Assembly (NCBI RefSeq): GCF_005048155.1
Contig: NZ_SUMB01000001.1
Location: 908,745 to 972,744, forward strand
Direction of reading: 5' to 3'
DNA length: 64,000 nucleotides
Origin: Streptomyces piniterrae
Lineage (GTDB): Bacteria > Actinomycetota > Actinomycetes > Streptomycetales > Streptomycetaceae
Positions 28,828 to 36,881 of the stretch are shown in pieces. Each line of letters opens with the position of its first letter. The first letter of the stretch is position 1. A program made the translations under genes and the position numbers. The notes below the pieces were generated by a model. It searched no databases and was not told the origin of the DNA. It was given only the letters and a program-made list of their open reading frames with translations.

Positions 28828-28962
28828 GGCTCAGCTCCCCCACTCCGCCAAATCGCCTGGGCAGCAGCGTTGTTCCAGGTCACGCGGCATCCCGGGCGTG
28901 GTCAGTGTAGGGGCATGCGCCGTTGTGCGTAACTACGAGAGTGCGCGGACCCGTCAGGCGCG

Positions 28963-30066
28963 TCAGCCGGCCGGTGAGTTCCGAATCGCGTTCACGAGCC
29001 CGGCGACGAGGTTCGCCCGCTCGGCCATGGCATCGACGACCAAGTACTCGTGGTCGGCGTGCGCACCGCCGCCCACCGCTCCGAGGCCATCGAGCGTCGG
29101 CACCCCCAGCGCGGCCGTGAAGTTGCCGTCGCTGCCGCCGCCGACCGCCTTTCCCTCGATGCCGGGCAGCAGCCGCTGCGCCACCGCGAAGAGTTCGGCC
29201 GACGCCGACTCGGGCATCGGCGGCCGGCCGACGGCTCCCTGCACCGCGACCTCCGCCTCGTCGAGGTGCGGCGCCAGCGCCGCGAACGCGGACTCGATGC
29301 GTTCCTGCTCGCCGGCCGACTCGACCCGGACGTCCACGATGACGGTCGCCTCCGCGGGGACGACGTTGTCCAGCGTCCCCGCTGACGCGACGGTCGGTGT
29401 GACGGTCGTGCCGATGTCGGGCCGGTCGAGCGCTGCGATATCCAGTACCTGGTGCGACGCTTCGACCAGGGCGTTGACCCCGGCCGCCGGCTCGAGGCCG
29501 GCGTGTGAGGCCCGGCCCGCGATGGAGACCCGGAACGTGCCGCAGCCCTTGCGGCCGGTCTTCAGGGCTCCGCCGTCGGCGGCGCCCTCCAGCACGAGTA
29601 CGGCGCCGCAGGCGAGGGCCCGTTCCTCGAGGAGAGCCCGGGAGGAGCGGGAGCCTACCTCTTCGTCGGCGGTCACCAGGATCTCGACGCCGGACCGGTC
29701 GTCGAGCGTCGCCACACCATGAACGGCCTGCACCAGACCGCCCAGCATGTCGAAGACCCCGGGACCGGTCGCATGCCCGTCCTCGACCCTGAACGGGCGG
29801 CGTTCGAGGGTGCCGAGCGGAAACACCGTGTCATGGTGACCGAGGATCAGTACCTGGGGATCGCCTCCGGCCGACCAGTGGACATGCGGCCCGGCTTCGC
29901 TCTCCACGAGGACGGCCCGCCCGCCGAGGCGGCTCTCGATCACAGCGGCGACGGCTTTGGCCGATGCCGTGAGGGCGTCGAGATCGCGCGAGGGAGACTC
30001 GACTTCGACGAGTGTCCTGAGGTCCTCGATCATCGCGTCGACACTGACCTCGACGCTCTTGTTCAT
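28963..30066 (-). CDS. M20-family metallopeptidase (CPG2/ArgE-like)
   Basis: A cytoplasmic dizinc peptidase of about 367 residues, similar to glutamate carboxypeptidases. The first ligand pair is in LGHHDTVFPLG, the bridging Asp in GPGVFDMLGG, the catalytic Glu pair in VTADEEVGS and a late His in GGGAHADHEYL. A dimerisation domain occupies about residues 175-285. Substrate is unknown. The start may be ATG 30066 or GTG 30072. It follows the SRPBCC gene by about 55 bases and could be cotranscribed with it. Confidence 0.85.
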   Translation of the reverse strand: MNKSVEVSVDAMIEDLRTLVEVESPSRDLDALTASAKAVAAVIESRLGGRAVLVESEAGPHVHWSAGGDPQVLILGHHDTVFPLGTLERRPFRVEDGHATGPGVFDMLGGLVQAVHGVATLDDRSGVEILVTADEEVGSRSSRALLEERALACGAVLVLEGAADGGALKTGRKGCGTFRVSIAGRASHAGLEPAAGVNALVEASHQVLDIAALDRPDIGTTVTPTVASAGTLDNVVPAEATVIVDVRVESAGEQERIESAFAALAPHLDEAEVAVQGAVGRPPMPESASAELFAVAQRLLPGIEGKAVGGGSDGNFTAALGVPTLDGLGAVGGGAHADHEYLVVDAMAERANLVAGLVNAIRNSPAG

Positions 30067-30122
30067 GGTCACGCCGTCAGGCTACTCGGTAGGCGTGATC
30101 ATCGTCCTCCGACTACAGGTCC

Positions 30123-30821
30123 TCACTCGTCCTCACCGGTGCCCTCCGCGGCCCCGGCGACCCGCTCGCGCAGATTCCTGAACTGGTGGTTCTGCATGAA
30201 GAAGTGGACGGGCTCGCCGATCAACCGGTCGACGGCCCACATGAGCGGCCGCGGCCGGCCACGGCCCCGCGTGCGCACGATGAGGCGGGTCTTGCCGCCC
30301 GGGGCCGGCTCCAGGTGGAATCCCCAGATCCCGCCGCTGTAGGCCGGCGGCAGCGGCCAGTGCTGCGGATCGAACGACTCGCACGAAGGCAGCCTCAGAT
30401 CGGCGCGCAGCACCAGTGACCGGGGCGGATCCACGAGCGCCGCGGTGAACCACGCCCTGCCGTTCGGCAGCGAGTCGAGGTGCTGGCCCTCCTTGACATC
30501 CTGCCACTCCGGCACGATGTTCCAGGCGCTCGGCCGCCCTCCGTTGTCGAGCCGGTCCCAGCTGTACCAGCCGCCCCGGTCGCAGCCCATCTGCTGCAGC
30601 CAGGCCCAGACCTCCTCGGGCGGCGCGGGCAGGGTCGTGGCCATCGTGGTCTGGCCGTCGGGATACGGCACCAGCTCGTCCCCCGGGAAGGTGCGGGACG
30701 CCTCCTCTCCCGTCGCGCCCCAGCGCAGTACCCGAGGCCGGACGGCCTTGCCGTAACCGCCGAGCGCGCCCGCGGCCAGGAGCGCCGTGAGCCGCTTGCC
30801 GAGCGGTTCGTTCCCCTTCAT
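30123..30821 (-). CDS. SRPBCC-fold protein of unknown ligand
   Basis: A 232-residue protein with a START/polyketide-cyclase-like SRPBCC fold: TTLPAPPEEVWAWLQQMG begins the fold and the last helix contains HQFRNLRERVAGAA. The conserved GGWYSWDRLDNGGRPSAW motif is typical of an actinobacterial subgroup. It has a short hydrophobic N-terminus (LTALLAAGALGGYG). It lies 34 bases after pncB and is probably in the same transcript, which would place it under the DosR-type control seen upstream of pncB. Confidence 0.75.
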   Translation of the reverse strand: MKGNEPLGKRLTALLAAGALGGYGKAVRPRVLRWGATGEEASRTFPGDELVPYPDGQTTMATTLPAPPEEVWAWLQQMGCDRGGWYSWDRLDNGGRPSAWNIVPEWQDVKEGQHLDSLPNGRAWFTAALVDPPRSLVLRADLRLPSCESFDPQHWPLPPAYSGGIWGFHLEPAPGGKTRLIVRTRGRGRPRPLMWAVDRLIGEPVHFFMQNHQFRNLRERVAGAAEGTGEDE

Positions 30822-30855
30822 GCGCCGGCTCGCTTCATACGCTCACTTCTCGTTC

Positions 30856-32202
30856 CTACGCTCGCTCATGCGCGGATCCCCGCACCTGCTCGATGAGCCG
30901 CCCCCGCACCTGGCTGACCAGGGTGCTCAGCCGCTGGGACGGTACGGCCCGGGGGGCGATCGGGGCCCGCACCCGCAGGGCGGCGTGCGGCAACTCCTCC
31001 AGATCGGCGGTGAACCGGGCCTGCTCCTCCTCGAGTGTCGGGCGCTCCCCAGTGCGCCGGCCGTCCCGCATCACCGTCTCCAGCAGCCGGTGGCCGCGTC
31101 CGGGAGCCCCCTCGCCCCGGAGGCCGATCACATCCGCGTACCCGGGGCAGCGGAACACCTGCTTCGCTCCCGGTGCCGTCACCTTCGCCGAGGACAGCTT
31201 CATCACCGGGTTTCCGTCGTACTCGACCATTTTGTACGCGGAGTCCAGATACGGCGCGTCGGCCGCGACACCGACCCGGGTGCCCACGGCATAGGTGTCC
31301 ACCGGCGCCCCGGACTGCACCAGCTCGTCCACGGAGTACTCGTCGAGGCCGCCGCTGGCGACGATGCGTACGTCCGGCAGCCCGGCGGCGTTGAGGATGC
31401 CGCGCGCCCGCACCGCCAGCGAGCCGAGGTCGCCGCTGTCGAGCCGGACCGCCGAGCCGGTGGTGCGGCCGAGGTCCCGCAGCACGCGCGCCGCCGTACG
31501 CACGCCCTCCTCCGTGTCGTAGGTGTCCACCAGGAGCGTCACAGGTCCCGGGTGGGCCCGTGCGAAGGCGCGGAACGCCTCCTCCTCGGAGGCGAACGCC
31601 TCCACGTACGAGTGGGCCATCGTGCCCACCGCGGGCACCCCGACGGCGGTCGCCGCCGCCACATTGCTGGTTCCGGCGAATCCCACCAGGGCACCCAGCC
31701 GGGCGGCCTGGAAACCGGCCTCGATGCCGTGCGTGCGCCGCAGTGAGAAGTCCACGACCGGGTGCCCCGCCGCGGCCAGCACACACCGGGCGGCCTTCGA
31801 AGCGATGGCGGTCTGGTGGCTGACCTGATTGAGCAGATACGTCTCCACCAGCTGCGCCTGCGGGAGCGGCGCGGTGACCTCCAGCAGCGGCTCACCGGCG
31901 AGCACGATGCGGCCCTCCGGCACCGCCCGCACCTCGCCGGTGAACCGCAGCCCGCGCAGCGCCGACAGGTCGCGGACGGGCCGGCCGAGTGCCGTGGCGA
32001 ACGCCTCCACATCGGCGGGCCTGATGCGGAGCTCCGCCAGGAAGTCCAGCGCGGACTCCAGACCCGCGGCGACGAGAAACCCACGGCCGGGCGGCAGGTC
32101 GCGGACGAAGAGACTGAACGTCGCCGGGCGGGTCATCCCCTCCCGCAGGTACGACATCGCCATCGTCACTTCGTACAGATCGGTGGTGGTTGCCTGCGAC
32201 AT
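30856..32202 (-). CDS. pncB: Nicotinate phosphoribosyltransferase
   Basis: A 448-residue NAPRTase that makes nicotinate mononucleotide from nicotinate and PRPP in NAD salvage. Motifs: TDLYEVTMAMSYL at the N-terminus, DFSLRRTHGIEAG, the phosphoacceptor His in VGTMAHSYVEAF, LVDTYDTEEGV and AVRLDSGDLGSL. It is divergent from a universal stress gene with two DosR-type boxes between them. Mycobacteria also keep a pncB in the DosR regulon, suggesting NAD maintenance during oxygen limitation. Confidence 0.92.
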   Translation of the reverse strand: MSQATTTDLYEVTMAMSYLREGMTRPATFSLFVRDLPPGRGFLVAAGLESALDFLAELRIRPADVEAFATALGRPVRDLSALRGLRFTGEVRAVPEGRIVLAGEPLLEVTAPLPQAQLVETYLLNQVSHQTAIASKAARCVLAAAGHPVVDFSLRRTHGIEAGFQAARLGALVGFAGTSNVAAATAVGVPAVGTMAHSYVEAFASEEEAFRAFARAHPGPVTLLVDTYDTEEGVRTAARVLRDLGRTTGSAVRLDSGDLGSLAVRARGILNAAGLPDVRIVASGGLDEYSVDELVQSGAPVDTYAVGTRVGVAADAPYLDSAYKMVEYDGNPVMKLSSAKVTAPGAKQVFRCPGYADVIGLRGEGAPGRGHRLLETVMRDGRRTGERPTLEEEQARFTADLEELPHAALRVRAPIAPRAVPSQRLSTLVSQVRGRLIEQVRGSAHERA

Positions 32203-32296
32203 GGACGCACCTCCGCACCTCCTCGCCCCAGAGACGGCCCCCGCGCGCGTCTGGGTCTGCCCTCACCACGGTCGGACATCCGGGGAGCGCAGTCAC

Positions 32297-32311
32297 GGGG
32301 CCAAAGGTCCC
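32297..32311. promoter_or_regulatory. DosR/DevR-type box 1, pncB-usp intergenic
   Basis: GGGGCCAAAGGTCCC, an imperfect palindrome of GGGRCC-N3-GGYCCC form matching the DosR box family. It is 95 bases upstream of pncB. Its centre is 41 bases from the second box, about four helical turns. Confidence 0.7.
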
Positions 32312-32337
32312 GGGTAGGGCCCGCACGGCCACCGGCA

Positions 32338-32352
32338 GGGACCAATGGCCCC
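32338..32352. promoter_or_regulatory. DosR/DevR-type box 2, pncB-usp intergenic
   Basis: GGGACCAATGGCCCC, the second box. It lies 79 bases upstream of the universal stress gene. It is followed downstream by GCTGGAAGGCGGA, a block also found at two other promoters of the island. Confidence 0.7.
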
Positions 32353-32430
32353 TGTCGCCGATCCCGGGCGCACGGGCCACGCTGGAAGGCGGACCGTGAT
32401 CCGGTATCGGACGAGACGGAGGCAGTCGCC

Positions 32431-33360
32431 ATGGAACCCGCCGCCACGGAACCAGTCGCCGCGGAGCCGAACACCGCTGAGCCGATCGCCACGGAATCGG
32501 TCGTCACTGTCGGCCTCGACGGCTCACCCGAGAGCCTGGCCGCCGCCCGCTGGGCCGCCCGCGAAGCCGAGCGCCGGCAGCTCACCGTGCGTCTGCTGCA
32601 CGCCTGGATCCTGCTGTCCCCCGAGCCGACGGACGTCCCCGCCGAGATGGACCAGAACTACTGGGCGCGGCGGATCGTCGGCGACGCGCAGGCGGAGCTC
32701 CAGGGGCGCCATCCAGGGCTGTCGGTCACGGTGGACCTGGTCGCCGAGGAGCCCGCCACCGCGCTGTTGCGCGCGGCTGTGGAATCACAGCTGCTCGTCC
32801 TCGGCTCGCGAGGCCTGGAGAGCGTCGAAAGCTACTTCCTCGGCGATGTCAGCATGCATGTCGTGGCGCGTGCCGAGCGTCCGGTGGTGCTGGTCCGCGT
32901 GGGAATGCACGAAGCGGAGCCGTCGCCCGTCCATACCGGTGGAGTGGTCGTCGGGCTCGGTCTGCGCGGCCCCTGCGACACGGTGCTCGACTTCGCCTTC
33001 GCCGCCGCCGTGCAACGAGGTGTGCCCCTCAAGGCCGTCCATGGACGCAGCCTGCCGGTCCAGGCGTTCGTGCCCTGGGGTGTCGACCCCGACGTCTCGA
33101 AGGAGATCAGGGAGGAGGCCCTCGGCGAGCTCGGGCAGGCGCTCCGCCCGTGGCGGGACCGGTTCCCGGATGTGGCGGTGACCGAGGACGTCCGGCTGGA
33201 AAGCGCGGCCAGGGCCATCGTCGGGGCGGCGGAAGGCGCCGATCTGCTGGTGATCGGCCGGCGCAGGCACCGGGCCGGCCTGACACCGCGGATCGGACCC
33301 GCCGCGCATGCGGCCGTGCATCATGCGCCGTGCCCGGTGGCCGTCGTCCCGCATGACTGA
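32431..33360 (+). CDS. Tandem universal stress protein (both nucleotide loops degenerate)
   Basis: A 309-residue protein with two Usp domains (about 28-165 and 175-309). An N-terminal Glu-Pro-Ala-Thr repeat of about 25 residues precedes them. The Usp ATP loop is normally GxxGx9G(S/T). Domain 1 has LGSRGLESVESYFLGDVS, where the final Ser/Thr is Asp. Domain 2 has IGRRRHRAGLTPRIG, which lacks the loop. The C-terminus HHAPCPVAVVPHD is nearly identical to that of the protein at 38992-39876. GGAGG precedes ATG 32431. It is divergent from pncB. Confidence 0.88.
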   Translation: MEPAATEPVAAEPNTAEPIATESVVTVGLDGSPESLAAARWAAREAERRQLTVRLLHAWILLSPEPTDVPAEMDQNYWARRIVGDAQAELQGRHPGLSVTVDLVAEEPATALLRAAVESQLLVLGSRGLESVESYFLGDVSMHVVARAERPVVLVRVGMHEAEPSPVHTGGVVVGLGLRGPCDTVLDFAFAAAVQRGVPLKAVHGRSLPVQAFVPWGVDPDVSKEIREEALGELGQALRPWRDRFPDVAVTEDVRLESAARAIVGAAEGADLLVIGRRRHRAGLTPRIGPAAHAAVHHAPCPVAVVPHD

Positions 33361-33392
33361 GCGCGGTGGCCGTCGTCCCGCATGACTGAGCG
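33335..33392 (+). repeat. 29-base perfect tandem duplication across the usp stop codon
   Basis: The 29 bases from 33335, covering the last usp codons and its TGA, are repeated exactly at 33364-33392. The second copy is after the stop and out of frame, so the protein is unchanged. It looks like a recent slippage event. Confidence 0.9.
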
Positions 33393-33478
33393 CAATCGAC
33401 CGCAAGCGCAACCGACCGACTGGGACCGAGCGGACAACTGACCCTGGGACTGAGCGCGCAACTGACCGACGTGTGTGC

Positions 33479-34375
33479 TCAGTGGCTGATTCCCAGGCCC
33501 GGCAGCATCAGCAGCCCCCGGTCCGCGCAGCTGATGTCGGCCGCGCCGAGGTCCCGCGGTGTGAGAGCCCCTCGCGAGCGCACCTCCGCGACGGCCATCC
33601 GGGCCGCCGCAGCGGCGCTCTCCCAGCCCGGCTCCGGGAAGGTGGCCTCCCACCAGCCGTGAACGGCGACCTGCCAGCCCCGGCGCTCCATCATGGCCCG
33701 GTGGTCCTCGCCCTCCGGTGCGTCCCGGTCGTCGACCACCAGGAACACGCCCTCCGGGCTGTATCCGACCGAGAGGGGCCGGTCACCGTCCTTGTGGTTG
33801 ACGATGTTGAACGCCGCCGACTCCTCGTCCCCGACCTGCGCCGGCAACTGCTCCGACCACGCCCACAGGATGCTCTCCACGGACTCCTCCAGCCGATGCC
33901 AGTCCGGAGCCGCCGACGTCGCAGGAAAGTCCCTCGGGAGGGTGCCCGGACCGTCGCGATACAGCTGCCACAAGTACGGCAGGCTGCTGAAGAACGACAC
34001 CTGGTCCTCGGCGTCGCCCACCCCGCGTCCGAAGCGGACGGACTCGGTCCGCTCCAGCTCCGCGGTGTGCCGTACCGAAACCTGCAGGCAGGCGATGCCG
34101 TGGTCGAGCAGCAGGATCTGCTCGTCGGTCCGCCAGCGGATGGTCGGGCCGTAGGCGCTCCCGCCGTACAGGGTGGGCGGACCGATGCGGTCCACGAGGG
34201 CGTGCAGCACCTCGCGGATGGCATGGGTGCGTTGAGCGGGCGTCATCGACGCCTTGTAGTCGCGCACCGGGTCGGGTGCGCGGTCGAAGTCCCGGGGTTG
34301 CGGTTCGCGGCGCAGTCGTTCGGCGACGTCCGCGATGTCGCCCCCGTCGGTGACCCCTCGCCTCCGCGTATCCAT
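33479..34375 (-). CDS. Conserved-looking protein of unknown function
   Basis: A 298-residue soluble protein I do not recognise. It is acidic and Trp-rich, with no signal peptide or membrane segment. Notable segments are DYKASMTPAQRTHAIREVLH, SVGYSPEGVFLVVDDRDAPEG and GWWEATFPEPGWESAAAAAR. I set the start at ATG 34375 (MDTRRRGVTDGG). The 160-residue upstream extension of the frame is low complexity and rejected. An inverted repeat TGCCA-CCTT-TGGCA at 34395-34408 precedes it. It lies inside the stress island but its own control is not evident. Confidence 0.6.
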   Translation of the reverse strand: MDTRRRGVTDGGDIADVAERLRREPQPRDFDRAPDPVRDYKASMTPAQRTHAIREVLHALVDRIGPPTLYGGSAYGPTIRWRTDEQILLLDHGIACLQVSVRHTAELERTESVRFGRGVGDAEDQVSFFSSLPYLWQLYRDGPGTLPRDFPATSAAPDWHRLEESVESILWAWSEQLPAQVGDEESAAFNIVNHKDGDRPLSVGYSPEGVFLVVDDRDAPEGEDHRAMMERRGWQVAVHGWWEATFPEPGWESAAAAARMAVAEVRSRGALTPRDLGAADISCADRGLLMLPGLGISH

Positions 34376-34713
34376 ATATCCACTTTGCCTGAAATGCCAC
34401 CTTTGGCAATGTCGGGCGGGTGAGCTGTGCGGTTGCGGGCGGGCGGGCCGCGGGGTTGTGGGCGGACGGGCCTGGGATTTGTGGGCGGCGGGTGGCCTCC
34501 GCGGTCCGGTCCCGGGCCTGTGGCGAAGCCCGTGCGGGCCGGTCGGTCGCGCCCGGACCGGCCTGCCCGGTGAAGGCGATCTGGTCGGCGGCGCACCAGG
34601 GGCCGTTCGGCCCTGCCGCCGTGCGCGCGGACTGTGTTGACTGATCTTCCGGGTCCGCCGGCGGACGATGCCGGTGGGTCCGTCCGGCATGAGGGCGAGC
34701 GGGAGGAACCGCA
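34376..34713. other. Divergent region upstream of the globin-reductase gene
   Basis: No gene. Contains the TGCCA/TGGCA repeat near 34395, the DosR-type box at 34599-34613 and TTGACT near 34634, a possible -35 for the globin-reductase gene. Confidence 0.55.
34599..34613. promoter_or_regulatory. DosR/DevR-type box upstream of the globin-reductase gene
   Basis: GGGGCCGTTCGGCCC, inside the near-perfect palindrome CAGGGGCCGTTCGGCCCTG. It is 101 bases upstream of the ATG at 34714. Confidence 0.7.
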
Positions 34714-36021
34714 ATGCATGACGACTGCGAGCATGACGACTGCGAGGCCTACGACGAGTACCACGCACTGCTCGCGCGGCGCGACGCGATGCGGCTGCGT
34801 CGGCGGCTGTTGGCACCGCGGCGTCAGCGTCCGTCGGCACCGCGGCCGGGGGCCTGCGACGCAACCGCGAGTCCCTACGACGGAGCCGCCGACCAGCAGG
34901 TGATCACCCGGCACCTGCCGCTGGTGTCCCCCCTCCGTGCGCTCATAGACCACCTCTACGCGGCCATGTTCGAGCAACATCCTTACCTGCGCGGTTTGTT
35001 CCCCGCGTCGATGGAATTCCAGCGGGCCCACCTGGAACGCGCCTTCCGGTACCTGATCGAGAATCTGCACCGCCCCGACGAGGTGGCTGCCTTCTGCGCC
35101 CGACTGGGCCGCGACCACCGCAAGTTGGGCGTGCTGCCGGTGCACTACGAGGTGTTCGAGGCGGCCCTCGCCGAGGGGCTGCGCCGCCGCGCAGGGGAGC
35201 GGTGGACCGAGGAACTGGAACAGGCGTGGTTACGGATGCTGCGGTTCGCCGTCGCGGCGATGGTGGCCGGCGCCGACCGCGCCATGGCCGAACCTCCTTA
35301 CTGGAATGCCGAAGTGACGGAGCATCACTTACGTCGGCCCGACCTGGCCGTGCTCCGTGTCCGCACCGCCGAGCCCTACCCCTACCGGGCCGGACAGTAC
35401 GCCCGCCTGCAGTCGCCGCTGCTGCCGCACGCCTGGCGGCCGTACACCGTCGCCTGCGCTCCCCGCCCGGGCGGGGAGCTGGAGTTCCACATCCGCCGGA
35501 CCGGTCCCGGCGGGCTGAGCCAGGCCCTGGTGGCACACACGCACCCCGGCGACGCGCTGCGCCTCGGGCCGCCGCAGGGCACCATGACGCTGGACGACAA
35601 CGTGACGCGGGACGTGCTGATCGTGGCCGCCGGAACCGGCTGGGCCACCGCCAAGGCCCTGCTGGAGGAGCTGGCGGCCCGGCGTACGCGCGGCCGCACC
35701 GCCCGGCTGTTCCTCGGCGCCCGCAGTCGTGAGGACCTGTACGACGGGCCGGAACTGGCCAGGCTGACGAACCGCTGCCCGTGGCTACGGGTGACCCCGG
35801 TGATCGGCGGGAGCGCCGTGGACCCCGCCGCCCCGGCGGCCGCCGTGTACGACCCGCTGGCAGAAGCGGTGGCCCGGCACGGCGACTGGTCCGGCCACCT
35901 CGCCTACGTCAGCGGCCCGCCCGCCATGGTCACCGCCGTGCTACGCCGGCTGGCCGCCCGGAACCTGCCCGCCGACCGGATCCGCCACAGCCCCGCCCTC
36001 CGCCCGCAGCCCGCCCGCTGA
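34714..36021 (+). CDS. Globin-ferredoxin reductase fusion (flavohemoglobin-like)
   Basis: A 435-residue protein: unusual N-terminus (1-60), globin domain (about 60-190), FAD domain (about 198-295) and NAD domain (about 298-425). Globin residues visible are Tyr82 (B10), Phe96 (CD1) and proximal His135 in GRDHRKLGV. The FAD motif is WRPYTVACAP and the NAD loop is VAAGTGWATAKALL. Flavohemoglobins oxidise NO to nitrate with NAD(P)H. The N-terminus begins MHDDCEHDDCEAYDEY, a Cys/His/Asp cluster absent from standard Hmp proteins and possibly metal-binding. GGGAGGAA precedes ATG 34714. Confidence 0.88.
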   Translation: MHDDCEHDDCEAYDEYHALLARRDAMRLRRRLLAPRRQRPSAPRPGACDATASPYDGAADQQVITRHLPLVSPLRALIDHLYAAMFEQHPYLRGLFPASMEFQRAHLERAFRYLIENLHRPDEVAAFCARLGRDHRKLGVLPVHYEVFEAALAEGLRRRAGERWTEELEQAWLRMLRFAVAAMVAGADRAMAEPPYWNAEVTEHHLRRPDLAVLRVRTAEPYPYRAGQYARLQSPLLPHAWRPYTVACAPRPGGELEFHIRRTGPGGLSQALVAHTHPGDALRLGPPQGTMTLDDNVTRDVLIVAAGTGWATAKALLEELAARRTRGRTARLFLGARSREDLYDGPELARLTNRCPWLRVTPVIGGSAVDPAAPAAAVYDPLAEAVARHGDWSGHLAYVSGPPAMVTAVLRRLAARNLPADRIRHSPALRPQPAR

Positions 36022-36038
36022 CCGCCGCCCCCTCCGAC

Positions 36039-36103
36039 ACGCGACAAGCGAACGTGACAAGCGATACGTGACAAGTCATACGTGACAAGTGATACGCGAC
36101 AAG
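36039..36103 (+). repeat. Five-copy 14-base tandem repeat upstream of the response regulator
   Basis: Five copies of ACG(T/C)GACAAG start at 36039, 36052, 36066, 36080 and 36094, spaced 13, 14, 14 and 14 bases. The array ends 23 bases before the devR-like ATG at 36127. Inner copies extend to ACGTGACAAGTSAT. A single related ATGTGACAAG lies near 39904. Confidence 0.85.
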
Positions 36104-36126
36104 ACCTCCGACGGAGCGACACATCC

Positions 36127-36843
36127 ATGCACACAGACGCCGCCCAGCCAGCCCCCGCCGCCCCGCTGCGGGTCTTCATCCTCGACGACCACGAGGTGGT
36201 GCGCCGGGGCGTACGTGATCTGCTCGAAGCCGAGCCGGACATCACCGTCGCCGGCGAGGCGTCGAACGCCCGCGAGGCGCTGGCCCGCGTGCCCGCGACG
36301 CGCCCGCACGTGGCCGTGCTGGACGTACGGCTCGGCGACGGCGCGAGCGGCGGGAGCGACCACGAGGGGGTCGAGGTCTGCCGTGAACTACGGGCCCGCA
36401 CACCGGAGTTGGCCTGTCTGATGCTGACGTCCTTCGATGACGACGAGGCGTTGTTCGACGCCATCATGGCGGGCGCCGCGGGATATGTGCTCAAGCAGAT
36501 CGGCGGTTCCGACCTGGTGACCGCGGTACGTACGGTCGCCACCGGCAGGTCGATGCTGGACCCCCGGACGGCCTCGCGGGTGATGGCCCGGCTGCGCCGA
36601 CCCCAGCCGGGCCAACATCCCTCCACCGCACCGGAGTTGGATCGGCTCTCCGCGCGGGAGCTGGAGATCCTGGAGCTGATCGGGGAGGGGTTGACGAACC
36701 GGCAGATCGCCGAGCGGGTGTACCTGGCGGAGAAGACGGTCAAGAACCGGGTCTCGTCCATCCTCGCCAAGCTGGGAGTGGGCCGCCGCGTCCAGGCGGC
36801 GATCCTCGCCGAGCGCCTACGGGAGCGGGGAGAACTCCCGTAG
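36127..36843 (+). CDS. DevR/DosR-like NarL-family response regulator
   Basis: A 238-residue regulator. The receiver domain (about 14-140) has acidic pocket ILDDHEVVRRG, phosphoacceptor Asp66 in VAVLDVRLGDG and the switch residues LMLTSFDDDEALFDAIMAGA, a DevR hallmark. The LuxR-type helix-turn-helix (about 175-238) contains RLSARELEILELIGEGLTNR and AEKTVKNRVSSILAKLGVGR. Its likely partner is the convergent kinase at 36882-38744. It is the best candidate to bind the DosR-type boxes of this island. GGAG precedes ATG 36127. Confidence 0.9.
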   Translation: MHTDAAQPAPAAPLRVFILDDHEVVRRGVRDLLEAEPDITVAGEASNAREALARVPATRPHVAVLDVRLGDGASGGSDHEGVEVCRELRARTPELACLMLTSFDDDEALFDAIMAGAAGYVLKQIGGSDLVTAVRTVATGRSMLDPRTASRVMARLRRPQPGQHPSTAPELDRLSARELEILELIGEGLTNRQIAERVYLAEKTVKNRVSSILAKLGVGRRVQAAILAERLRERGELP

Positions 36844-36881
36844 GGCCTGGGCCTGCCCGGTGGGCGGCGGGCCGGCCCGCC

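Noticed and set aside
36039..36103. CRISPR array
   Set aside because: The unit is only 14 bases, there are no unique spacers, and no cas genes are present. Annotated as a tandem repeat instead.
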